64,000 nucleotides of DNA from Curvibacter sp. CHRR-16 (GTDB lineage Bacteria; Pseudomonadota; Gammaproteobacteria; Burkholderiales; Burkholderiaceae_C): contig NZ_JAHCSH010000005.1 in the NCBI RefSeq assembly GCF_018474005.1, positions 124,001-188,000 of the forward strand, read 5' to 3'. Numbering within the stretch: the first letter of the stretch is position 1; each line of letters starts with the position of its first letter. The position numbers and the translations under genes were made by a program. Below the pieces are notes generated by a model, which had not been told where the DNA came from, did not search any database, and saw nothing but the letters and a program-made list of their open reading frames with translations. Shown piece after piece: positions 43,474 to 50,707 of this stretch.

Positions 43474-44253
43474 ATGTCGCAGTCGGGTTCGTCTAGCAAA
43501 CCGCGGCCAGCTTTTCCCGCGCGCTTGCCCGTGTCACCAGTGGCTGCTCCAAAGGCAGCATTGAAAACCACCAAAGCGCCAGCACCATCAGCTCCACAAG
43601 GTTGGGGAATGGATTCTGCTGCTGTGCGTTTGCGCATGGTTGAAAAAATTGCAGCGCAAGGCGTGAGCAACCCAGTCGTTTTGCGCGCCATGAGCGAAGT
43701 AGAGCGCCACTTATTTGTGGATTCTGCGCTGGTGAACCAAGCCTACGAAGACACCAGCTTGCCGATTGGGTTGGGCCAGACAATCTCTAAACCCAGTGTG
43801 GTAGCCCGCATGATTGCCTTGTTGCTCGACGTGGCTCCATCTGGGCGCTTGGGAAGAGTGTTGGAAATCGGGACAGGTTGTGGCTACCAAGCGGCGGTCT
43901 TGAGTCGCGTAGCCAGCGAGGTCTACAGCATGGAGCGCCTGCAGGGTTTACACGATAAAGCACGCAGCAATCTGCGCCCATTGCGCATTCCCAATATCCA
44001 CTTGCTATTGGGCGATGGCATGCTGGGCTACCCTGCTGGTGGGCCTTACGCTGCCATCATTTCGGCAGCGGGAGGTGATCAACTGCCCCAACCTTGGCTT
44101 GATCAGTTAGCGGTAGGTGGGCGATTGGTGGCGCCCGTTGTAGTCGCTGGTGGGAAGCAGGCCTTGGTTGTTGTGGATAAAACACGGCAAGGGTATTCCC
44201 AGCAGTTGCTCGAGGCTGTTCATTTCGTCCCCCTAAAATCGGGGCTCGCTTGA
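43474..44253 (+). CDS. pcm: Protein-L-isoaspartate O-methyltransferase
   Basis: Repairs isoaspartyl damage in proteins with SAM. The 259-aa protein has an N-terminal extension of about 40 residues rich in Ser/Pro/Ala. The catalytic core carries LPIGLGQTISKPSVVARM, the SAM motif VLEIGTGCGYQAAVLS, and late motifs AAIISAAGGDQLP and GGRLVAPV. The ATG at 43474 is preferred; a GTG two codons earlier is possible. It begins 6 nt after surE. Confidence 0.95.
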   Translation: MSQSGSSSKPRPAFPARLPVSPVAAPKAALKTTKAPAPSAPQGWGMDSAAVRLRMVEKIAAQGVSNPVVLRAMSEVERHLFVDSALVNQAYEDTSLPIGLGQTISKPSVVARMIALLLDVAPSGRLGRVLEIGTGCGYQAAVLSRVASEVYSMERLQGLHDKARSNLRPLRIPNIHLLLGDGMLGYPAGGPYAAIISAAGGDQLPQPWLDQLAVGGRLVAPVVVAGGKQALVVVDKTRQGYSQQLLEAVHFVPLKSGLA

Positions 44254-44266
44254 AGGATTTAAGGAC

Positions 44267-45241
44267 ATGACAGGATTGCGTTTGCACTGGATGGTGGCCA
44301 TCATGGCCGGAGCCTTGGCTTTGTATGGCTGCGGCTCCACCCCCGTTAACAAAGCCCCTGTAGAAGATCGCACGGGCGTGGCAGGCAAGCCCAGCGCGGT
44401 GGGCATGGATCCACGCACAGCGGCAGTGCACCAGCCCCCAGGCTTTGAGAACGCAGGCAAGCCTGGCTACTACACCATTAAGCCGGGTGACACCTTGATT
44501 CGGATTGGCTTGGAAACTGGGCAGAGCTACAAAGATATTGCGCGCTGGAATGGTTTGGATAACCCCAACCATCTCGAAGTGGGCCAAGTGGTGCGCGTTG
44601 TGCCACCCGTAGCTGGCTCTGCTGTAGCTGCAACAGCCACTACTGCAGCGGCTGCCCCTGCCGCAACGGCTTCTGACAGCGCGGTGAGCACCAAGCCGGT
44701 GGCCAGCAGTGCCGCCAGTACCACGGCTTTGCCAGCAGCAGGCGCAGCCACTAAAACGCCTGCAACCAGTGGAGCAGCCACTACACCGGCTGCAAGCAGT
44801 GCGCCATCAGCCGCCGCCAGCACTGCAACGGCGACGCCCAGTGCCGCCTCTAGCAGCAACGCTGCGGCCGATGGCGATCCTTCTTGGATGTGGCCGAGCA
44901 ATGGGGCGGTATTGGCTGGTTTTGATGAAGCCAAGAACAAGGGTGTGGATATTGGCGGCAAAGCCGGCGACCCTGTGGTCGCCGTTGGCGACGGCAAGGT
45001 GGTTTACGCCGGATCTGGCTTGCGTGGCTACGGTAACCTCATCATCCTCAAGCACGACAACACTTACCTGACTGCCTACGCCCACAACCAAACCCTGCTG
45101 GTCAAGGAAGACCAGTTGGTCAAGAAGGGGCAAAAAATCGCGGTCATGGGGGACAGCGATTCGGACAAAGTCAAATTGCACTTTGAAGTGCGCAAACAAG
45201 GCAAACCGGTCGATCCGACCAAGTACCTGCCCAGCCGTTAA
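44267..45241 (+). CDS. nlpD: NlpD-type LysM/LytM lipoprotein (amidase activator)
   Basis: Outer-membrane lipoprotein that in relatives activates the cell-wall amidase AmiC at division. The 324-aa protein has a lipobox ALYGC (Cys22), a LysM peptidoglycan-binding domain at about residues 66-112 ([14 protein letters not shown]), a long Ala/Ser/Thr-rich linker (about 118-200) and a C-terminal LytM/M23 domain. The M23 metal ligands are lost: NKGVDIGG replaces HxxxD and KLHFEV replaces HxH, the same degeneration as in E. coli NlpD, so it is a regulator, not a peptidase. rpoS, often the next gene, is absent here. Confidence 0.93.
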   Translation: MTGLRLHWMVAIMAGALALYGCGSTPVNKAPVEDRTGVAGKPSAVGMDPRTAAVHQPPGFENAGKPGYYTIKPGDTLIRIGLETGQSYKDIARWNGLDNPNHLEVGQVVRVVPPVAGSAVAATATTAAAAPAATASDSAVSTKPVASSAASTTALPAAGAATKTPATSGAATTPAASSAPSAAASTATATPSAASSSNAAADGDPSWMWPSNGAVLAGFDEAKNKGVDIGGKAGDPVVAVGDGKVVYAGSGLRGYGNLIILKHDNTYLTAYAHNQTLLVKEDQLVKKGQKIAVMGDSDSDKVKLHFEVRKQGKPVDPTKYLPSR

Positions 45242-45248
45242 TTCCAGC

Positions 45249-46754
45249 ATGTCTGACACTACCCACAACGCGGCCCCCGAGGGGCTGCACGATGCCGCAT
45301 TGCCTGCGGCCCAGTCTTTCCCAGAAGCTGCTTTGCATGTCAAAGCGCTCGATTTGGAAGCGCAAGGCGTAGCCCACCGCGCTGATGGCAAGGTGGTCTT
45401 CATCGAAGGCGCGTTGCCCGGCGAAGTGGTGCAAGCCGCTGTTAAGCGCAGCAAAGCCAGCTTTGAGCAAGCGAGCCTGACGCAGCTTTACCGCGAGTCC
45501 TCGCAACGGGTGCGTCCCGGTTGTCAGCATTTCGGCTTGCACGCCGGGGCTTGTGGCGGCTGCAAGATGCAGCATTTGCACATGGGCGCACAGGTCGCAG
45601 TCAAGCAGCGGGTGTTAGAAGACAACCTACAGCACATCGGTAAAGTGCGTGCAGAGCGCATGATGCGACCCATAGAGGGGCCGAGCTGGGGCTACCGCTA
45701 TCGAGCACGCCTATCGGTGCGCTATGTGCGCAAAAAGGGCGTGGTGCTAATTGGTTTTCATGAGCGCAAGAGCCAGTTTGTGGCCGATATGACGGTGTGC
45801 CCTGTGCTCGCACCCGCTGTGGAGCGCTTGCTCTTGCCGTTGCGGGCCTTGATTGGCAGCATGGATGCCGCCGAAACGGTGCCACAAATCGAGTTGGCTG
45901 TGGGGGATCTGGCAGCTAGCGATGCCGATCATGGTGCCGTGGGGGTGCCGGTCATTGCACTGGTGCTACGCCATATGCAGCCACTGAGCGATGCCGATCG
46001 CGCCCGTTTGCAGGCTTTTGCCGCTGCTAATGCAGGCGTGCAATGGTGGTTGCAGCCCAAAGGACCAGACACAATCCACCGCTTAGAGGAGTTACCTGGC
46101 CATGAGACAGGGCAACTGGCGTATGCCTTGCCCGATTTTGGTGTGGTCATGCCCTATAAGCCGACGGATTTCACCCAAGTGAATCCGCACATCAATCGGG
46201 TATTGGTGGCACGTGCCTTGGCACTCTTGCAAGTGCAAAAGCACGAACGCGTGATTGACTGGTTCTGTGGCTTAGGCAACTTTACTCTGCCATTGGCGAC
46301 CCAAGCACGCGAGGTGTTGGGCATTGAAGGCGCGGAATCACTGGTGCAGCGTTCGCGTGAAAATTTGCGCTGGAATTTAGAGCGTAAACAGGCTCTACAG
46401 CATACTGGTAGTGCCATGTGTGCTACTAATTTTGTAGCAAGAAACTTGTTTGACATGACCCCGGAGATGCTGGCTGCTGATGGGGTGGCTGACAAATGGC
46501 TGGTGGATCCACCGCGTGAAGGCGCGTACGCTTTGACGCAAGCACTGGCAGTTTTGTGCCAAAACGAGGCGGCCCGTCCTGCTGCTTGGATTCCTCCGCA
46601 GCGGATTGTGTACGTGAGCTGCAACCCCGCAACCTTGGCGCGTGATGCAGGTGTCTTGGTCAATGAAGCGGGTTATCGCTGCGTGCAGGCGGGGGCTGTC
46701 AATATGTTTCCGCATACGGCACACGTGGAAAGTATTGCCGTATTTGAGCGCTGA
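45249..46754 (+). CDS. rlmD: 23S rRNA (uracil-1939-C5)-methyltransferase
   Basis: SAM-dependent RNA methyltransferase of the RlmD/RumA family, 501 aa. An N-terminal TRAM domain is followed by the iron-sulfur cysteines Cys92, Cys102, Cys105 and Cys184; spacing Cys92-x9-Cys102 is four residues longer than the usual CX5C. The SAM site is in [16 protein letters not shown], and the catalytic nucleophile is Cys458 in [12 protein letters not shown]. Residues around 382-397 are encoded by a copy of the dispersed repeat. The ATG at 45249 lies 7 nt after nlpD. Confidence 0.94.
   Translation: MSDTTHNAAPEGLHDAALPAAQSFPEAALHVKALDLEAQGVAHRADGKVVFIEGALPGEVVQAAVKRSKASFEQASLTQLYRESSQRVRPGCQHFGLHAGACGGCKMQHLHMGAQVAVKQRVLEDNLQHIGKVRAERMMRPIEGPSWGYRYRARLSVRYVRKKGVVLIGFHERKSQFVADMTVCPVLAPAVERLLLPLRALIGSMDAAETVPQIELAVGDLAASDADHGAVGVPVIALVLRHMQPLSDADRARLQAFAAANAGVQWWLQPKGPDTIHRLEELPGHETGQLAYALPDFGVVMPYKPTDFTQVNPHINRVLVARALALLQVQKHERVIDWFCGLGNFTLPLATQAREVLGIEGAESLVQRSRENLRWNLERKQALQHTGSAMCATNFVARNLFDMTPEMLAADGVADKWLVDPPREGAYALTQALAVLCQNEAARPAAWIPPQRIVYVSCNPATLARDAGVLVNEAGYRCVQAGAVNMFPHTAHVESIAVFER
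46391..46438 (-). repeat. 48-bp dispersed repeat, copy 3, inside rlmD
   Basis: Read on the minus strand it starts GCTACAAAATTAGTAGC and ends GCTGTAGAGCC. The first 11 bases and the last motif match the moeA copy while the centre has diverged. It is inside rlmD and keeps the frame (48 nt = 16 codons). Confidence 0.6.
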
Positions 46755-46760
46755 GTCCGC

Positions 46761-46807
46761 CACACGCACTAGCCTGCAACTGGTTTTTGCAACAGGCTAG
46801 TGGTGTG
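46761..46807. terminator. Inverted repeat between convergent rlmD and lipoprotein gene
   Basis: CACACGCACTAGCCTG (46761-46776) pairs with CAGGCTAGTGGTGTG (46793-46807) with a single bulge, giving a 15-bp stem. The loop contains TTTTT. It overlaps the last codons of the convergent minus-strand gene and probably ends both transcripts, though the T-run is inside the loop rather than after the stem. Confidence 0.55.
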
Positions 46808-47204
46808 CGCTTTTTCCTGTGGTTTTGTCTGTGCTGGCAGTGTTGGCTGTACCGGTTTTTTCCTTGCTATCGCTGCTGGTGGTGTCTTCTACCCCGTCTT
46901 TGGGCGGAAGTTTGATCAGCGGCGGAGCTTTGAGGCCCAAAGGCGCAACGCCTTCGATTTTGTTTTCCCGCATGTAAATGTCCATTTCCCGCCAGCCTGC
47001 AAAAATGGCTGCCTTGGATGCTTTGGGATTGAGACCATAACAGTCCTCAATACTGCGCATGGCATGGCGGCATGCACCACCAATCGCTTTGGCATCGGCC
47101 TCCTTTTGCACTTCGCGCGGATCTGCCAGCAGGGCTTGCACGCTTTGCAGGTCGCAACCCGCTAGCAGCGTAGACAGTAGCAAAGGGATGAGGCGTTTGG
47201 GCAT
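46797..47204 (-). CDS. Hypothetical lipoprotein, 135 aa
   Basis: A probable lipoprotein: MPKRLIPLLLSTLLAGC has a positively charged start, hydrophobic core and lipobox LAGC with Cys17. Two further cysteines (GGACRHAMRSIEDCYGLNP) could form a disulfide. The C-terminal 40 residues are Ser/Thr/Lys-rich and disordered. The part IEDCYGLNPKASKAAIFAGWREMDIYMREN looks like a conserved core of a Burkholderiales protein family, but I cannot name a function. It stands alone. Confidence 0.75.
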   Translation of the reverse strand: MPKRLIPLLLSTLLAGCDLQSVQALLADPREVQKEADAKAIGGACRHAMRSIEDCYGLNPKASKAAIFAGWREMDIYMRENKIEGVAPLGLKAPPLIKLPPKDGVEDTTSSDSKEKTGTANTASTDKTTGKSAHH

Positions 47205-47256
47205 GGCTAAAAAAGGTGGTTAGCTGGCTTATCGGCAGCTTTCAGAAAAGCTTAAA

Positions 47257-47284
47257 TGAAAAAGGCCCTCATGAGGGCCTTTTC
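47257..47284 (-). terminator. Terminator of the Bax inhibitor-1 gene
   Basis: AAGGCCCTCA/TGAGGGCCTT is a perfect palindrome; on the minus strand it follows the stop at 47309 by about 25 nt and ends in a T-run (A-run at 47259-47263 on the plus strand). Confidence 0.8.
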
Positions 47285-47308
47285 TTCGTAGCAATTGCGC
47301 AAAGTGTT

Positions 47309-47998
47309 TCAGTCGCGCTCACCACCAAAAATACCCAGCAAAGCCAGCAAGTTTTGGAACACATTGATGATGTCCAAATACAGTGCCAAGGTCGCGGTAA
47401 TGTAGTTGGTCTCACCACCGTCAATGATGCGTTTGACGTCGTACAGCATATAGGCGCTGAAAATGCCAATCGCAATCATGGACATGACGACCATCCCGGT
47501 GCTCGATGCCACGAATGCGTTGATCAGACCGCCAATGATCAGCATCACGGTGCCCACAAACAGCCATTTGCCCATGCCGCTCAGGTCGCGCTTGATCACT
47601 GTTGCCAAACTGGCCATGGCGACAAATACGCCTGCGGTTCCTAAGAATGCTGTGAAGACCAGTTCAAAGCCGTTGCTAAAGCCCAGTACAAAACCAATCA
47701 AGCGCGAGAGCATCAACCCCATGAAGAAGGTAAAGCCCAAGAGGACTGGAATGCCCGCAGCAGAGTTTTTCGTGCGCTCAATGGCGTACAGAAAACCAAA
47801 TGCGCCAGCCAAGAACACAACCAGCCCCATCACGCCGCTCATGGCGTTGCCAATGCCGGTAGCTACGCCAACCCACGCGCCTAGTACGGTGGGAACAAGG
47901 CTCATAGCCAACAGCCAATAGGTGTTGCGCAATACGCGGTTGCGTTGGGCGGCGCTGGTCAGGGTGTAGCTGCCATTTAGGGTGTATAGATCGCTCAT
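47309..47998 (-). CDS. Bax inhibitor-1/YccA family membrane protein
   Basis: A 229-aa inner-membrane protein with seven predicted helices, of the UPF0005/BI-1 family (TMBIM). Features are VLRNTYWLLAMSLVPTVLGAW, a glycine-rich mid-part, and the C-terminal MLYDVKRIIDGGETNYITATLALYLDIINVFQNLL segment (in pieces), which is the family hallmark. E. coli YccA modulates FtsH proteolysis, and other members act as pH-sensitive calcium channels; which applies here is not known. Confidence 0.92.
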   Translation of the reverse strand: MSDLYTLNGSYTLTSAAQRNRVLRNTYWLLAMSLVPTVLGAWVGVATGIGNAMSGVMGLVVFLAGAFGFLYAIERTKNSAAGIPVLLGFTFFMGLMLSRLIGFVLGFSNGFELVFTAFLGTAGVFVAMASLATVIKRDLSGMGKWLFVGTVMLIIGGLINAFVASSTGMVVMSMIAIGIFSAYMLYDVKRIIDGGETNYITATLALYLDIINVFQNLLALLGIFGGERD

Positions 47999-48061
47999 AG
48001 CGTGTACTCCTCAAAAACTCTGCCAAGCAGATGCGGCTATTCTAGGTTTTTTCAAGTGTTG

Positions 48062-48088
48062 GGTTATTGCCCAAGCAGGGCAATAACC
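48062..48088 (-). terminator. Inverted repeat after exbD
   Basis: GGTTATTGCCC / GGGCAATAACC, an 11-bp perfect stem with loop AAGCA, 14 nt past the exbD stop. No T-run follows directly on the minus strand, so it may be a terminator or an mRNA-stabilising hairpin at the end of the iron operon. Confidence 0.5.
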
Positions 48089-48102
48089 ATAGCGATGACA
48101 GG

Positions 48103-48522
48103 TTATTGGTGCACAGGCTGCGTCACAAACACTACTTTTTGCATGCCTGCAGACTTTGCGTGAGCCAGTGCTTGTGCTACGAATTCGTAGCGCACGTCTT
48201 TGTCGCCGTGGATGCGCAAAGCAGGTTGGGGTTGCTGCTGGGCTTTTTGTTGGAGCACGGCCTGCAAATCGGTCAGCGCGAGTGGCTGCGAGTCGAGCAC
48301 ATACTGGCCTTGCGCATCGATGGACAACTCCATCGCTTCAGGCTCTTGGTCAGGCTGTTTCACTTGCGCTTGCGGCAGGTTGATGCTGATGCTTTGGTGC
48401 ATCACGGGGATGGTGATCATGAACACGATCAACAAAACCAGCATGACATCCACAAAGGGAGTCATGTTGATCTCGTTGACCATGCCATCGTCGTTTCCCT
48501 CGTCATGAAGTCCGATTGCCAT
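48103..48522 (-). CDS. exbD: Biopolymer transport protein ExbD
   Basis: A 139-aa inner-membrane protein that with ExbB converts proton flow into TonB movement. It has one N-terminal helix (PFVDVMLVLLIVFMITIPV) with the essential aspartate in TPFVDVMLVL, and a periplasmic domain with VSRNGxx-like features replaced by SIDAQGQYVLDSQPL and LRIHGDKDVRYEFV. It is the last gene of the iron unit, 27 nt after exbB. Confidence 0.95.
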   Translation of the reverse strand: MAIGLHDEGNDDGMVNEINMTPFVDVMLVLLIVFMITIPVMHQSISINLPQAQVKQPDQEPEAMELSIDAQGQYVLDSQPLALTDLQAVLQQKAQQQPQPALRIHGDKDVRYEFVAQALAHAKSAGMQKVVFVTQPVHQ

Positions 48523-48549
48523 AGGGATGAATCCTGTGTGAGTGAGGGC

Positions 48550-49260
48550 TTAAACCAAGCGCAGGGCAGGGGAGTTTTTCTCGCCATCCGTGACACGGGT
48601 TCCAGTGACGAAGAAAGCATGCAAATCGTGGGCAAAACGGTGCAGTTTGCTCAGCACGAATTTGTTGCTGCGTGTCAGCGCGTTGTAACCCACCACGGCA
48701 GGAATAGCTACAGCCAAACCACAGGCCGTCATGATCAGCGCTTCACCAATAGGGCCAGCTACTTGGCCAATATTGGCTTGTCCTGTTTGGCCCATTGCCA
48801 TGAGCGCGTGGTAAATACCCCATACCGTGCCAAAAAGGCCTACAAATGGCGCTGTCGAACCGACAGAAGCCAGTAGAGCCAAGCCGGTTTGCATGCGGGC
48901 TGCACTGTCGTCGATGCTGTTGCGCAGGCAACGGTTCACCCAGTCACTCAGGTCGAGTACGTCGTGCAGTTGTTCTTGTGTGTGGCGGTGGTGTTGGGTG
49001 GCGCTTTGACCTGCCAGTGCCAAGTCGGTGAAGAGGTTGTTGTCTGCCTCCCCCAACGTTTGCAGGGCTTGCGGCAAGGTTTCGCTGTGCCAAAAGGCTT
49101 CGGTTTTCTTGGCTTGCTGCTTGTAGCGCCAAGCATCAAGCGCTTTGATGACGATAACGGCCCATGAAGCGATAGACATTGCCAGCAGTAGCAACGCTAC
49201 CGATTTGCCGACCCAGTCCGATTGGAGCCAAAAGCCCATGATTCCTGCTGTGTTGTTCAT
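48550..49260 (-). CDS. exbB: TonB-system energiser ExbB (MotA/TolQ/ExbB family)
   Basis: A 236-aa inner-membrane protein with three helices. The ATG at 49260 (MNNTAGIMGFWLQSDWVG) is preceded by AAAGGA. Domain landmarks are LASVGSTAPFVGLFGTVWGIYHALMAMG, GPIGEALIMTACGLAVAIPAVVGYN. It forms the proton channel with ExbD. It lies 23 nt after tonB in the same transcription unit. Confidence 0.95.
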   Translation of the reverse strand: MNNTAGIMGFWLQSDWVGKSVALLLLAMSIASWAVIVIKALDAWRYKQQAKKTEAFWHSETLPQALQTLGEADNNLFTDLALAGQSATQHHRHTQEQLHDVLDLSDWVNRCLRNSIDDSAARMQTGLALLASVGSTAPFVGLFGTVWGIYHALMAMGQTGQANIGQVAGPIGEALIMTACGLAVAIPAVVGYNALTRSNKFVLSKLHRFAHDLHAFFVTGTRVTDGEKNSPALRLV

Positions 49261-49283
49261 ATGCGGTGTTCCTTTGATAGTAA

Positions 49284-50009
49284 TTAGTCGTTGAGTACGA
49301 ATGTAAATGGCCACTCGTAGGACATGGCTTCCGGTACGCCATTGCGAGTGCCTGGTTTGAAGCGGCACTTCAGGGCCGCACTGAGTGCAGCCTGATCCAA
49401 GCGGGGATAGCCAGAACTGGTTTTGATGCTGGCTTGCGCCGCTTTGCCCGTGGGGTCAATCAACAGGTTGATGACAACACGGCCTGTTTCTTTGAACCGT
49501 TTGCTAGGTGCTGGGTATTGGGGGGCAGCACACAAAAAGTCAGCATCGGTAGTGGGTTGCACCATTTTGGGGGCGCTGGCTGGAGGAGCATGTCCCGTGT
49601 TGGCCTTGCTGCTTTCTGCTGTTTGCTGACTGTTGTCCATGGTTTTGCTGCTACTAGCCACGGCTGGTGTGGGCGTGGGTGCAGGAACTGCCTCCACCAA
49701 TTTGGCTTCTGCCACTGGTGCCACCTGGGGTTCAGGGGGACGTGGTTGTGGAGCAGGTGTCAGGATTGGTTTGACGGGCGAAACTGGTTTTTGATTGTCA
49801 ATGCGAGGCTCCTTAGTAGGCGTGGGAGGCATTGGCACACTGGGACTGGTATCTTCCAAAATGGCCTGCAACAGCAAAGGCTCTTGAATGTCGTCAGGTT
49901 GCGTTGATAAATAAGCTACTGCGCCGAGCAGCGCTGCGTGCAGGGCCACTACAGCGCCGATGGAGAGGCTGTTGCGCGTGTTGTGGTTGCTAAGGGTAGT
50001 TGTGTTCAT
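49284..50009 (-). CDS. tonB: TonB-like energy transducer
   Basis: A 241-aa protein with an N-terminal membrane anchor (SIGAVVALHAALLGAVAYL), a Pro-rich periplasmic spacer (about residues 55-115: EPLLLQAILEDTS to PQPRPPEPQVAPVAEA) and a C-terminal TonB domain (YPAPSKRFKETGRVVINLLIDPTGKAAQASIKTSSGYPRLDQAA in short overlapping motifs). The domain contacts outer-membrane receptors. The ATG at 50009 is preferred over an in-frame GTG nine bases earlier. It sits between the dioxygenase and exbB genes. Confidence 0.93.
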   Translation of the reverse strand: MNTTTLSNHNTRNSLSIGAVVALHAALLGAVAYLSTQPDDIQEPLLLQAILEDTSPSVPMPPTPTKEPRIDNQKPVSPVKPILTPAPQPRPPEPQVAPVAEAKLVEAVPAPTPTPAVASSSKTMDNSQQTAESSKANTGHAPPASAPKMVQPTTDADFLCAAPQYPAPSKRFKETGRVVINLLIDPTGKAAQASIKTSSGYPRLDQAALSAALKCRFKPGTRNGVPEAMSYEWPFTFVLND

Positions 50010-50022
50010 GCTTTGCACTAGC

Positions 50023-50706
50023 TCAAGTCTGCGCCCACATGCGAATGAGGTTGTGGTAAACGCTGGTTAAGCCCACGGTCTGTTCGTTGTCGCCGTACTG
50101 CGCGCGCAAGCCAAGGATGTTCATGTCCAAGTCGTACAGCAGGCGGCGTTTTTCGTCGCTACCGACCATGCTTTCAATCCAGAAGAAGCACGCCAAACGC
50201 TCCCCTCGGGTTACGGGTTTGACTTCGTGCACACTGGTGCTGGGGTAAATGATCATGTCACCAGCAGCCAGCTTGATGGATTGTTCGCCATAGGTGTCCG
50301 AAATACTCAGTTCACCGCCTTCATAGCTGTCGGGATCGGAGAAGAAAACGGTGCAAGAAATATCGCTGCGCACCCGCTCGCCGGTACCAGGCATATAGCG
50401 TACCGAGCCATCCACATGCTTGCCAAAGTGGTTCAAGGGCCCGCTATAGCGGTTCACCCGTGGCGGAAACACTTTTTTGGCCAAGGTGGCAGAAAAAAAT
50501 AATGGAGTTCTGTCGAGCGCACTCAGCACCATTTGGCGAATAGCCGTAGCCTGCGTTGTTTGGTGGTCAAGCTGCTGGTTGTGTTTGACCTCGCGCGCTT
50601 GAGGCCCCGCTGTAGGGGCCCCATCGCTCCAAGGGGCATCTTGGAGCAGGCGGCGGATCTCTTGCACTTCTTCTGCTGTCAGGAGTTGTGGAATCCGAAT
50701 AATCAT
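50023..50706 (-). CDS. Fe(II)/2-oxoglutarate-dependent dioxygenase (PiuC/PKHD type)
   Basis: A 227-aa PKHD-type hydroxylase. The double-stranded beta-helix carries the metal/2OG residues HVDGSVRYMPGTGERVRSDISCTVFFSDPDSYEGGEL (metal-binding H-x-D near the start), followed by STSVHEVKPVTRGERLACFFW with the distal His and the Arg that binds 2-oxoglutarate. PiuC proteins are encoded next to TonB-dependent receptors for catecholate-type siderophores. The substrate is unknown. It begins 1 nt after the receptor stop. Confidence 0.92.
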   Translation of the reverse strand: MIIRIPQLLTAEEVQEIRRLLQDAPWSDGAPTAGPQAREVKHNQQLDHQTTQATAIRQMVLSALDRTPLFFSATLAKKVFPPRVNRYSGPLNHFGKHVDGSVRYMPGTGERVRSDISCTVFFSDPDSYEGGELSISDTYGEQSIKLAAGDMIIYPSTSVHEVKPVTRGERLACFFWIESMVGSDEKRRLLYDLDMNILGLRAQYGDNEQTVGLTSVYHNLIRMWAQT

Positions 50707-50707
50707 C

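Noticed and set aside
48067..48876. Plus-strand open frame of 269 codons opposite exbD/exbB
   Set aside because: Antisense of two well-identified genes, with no motif of its own.
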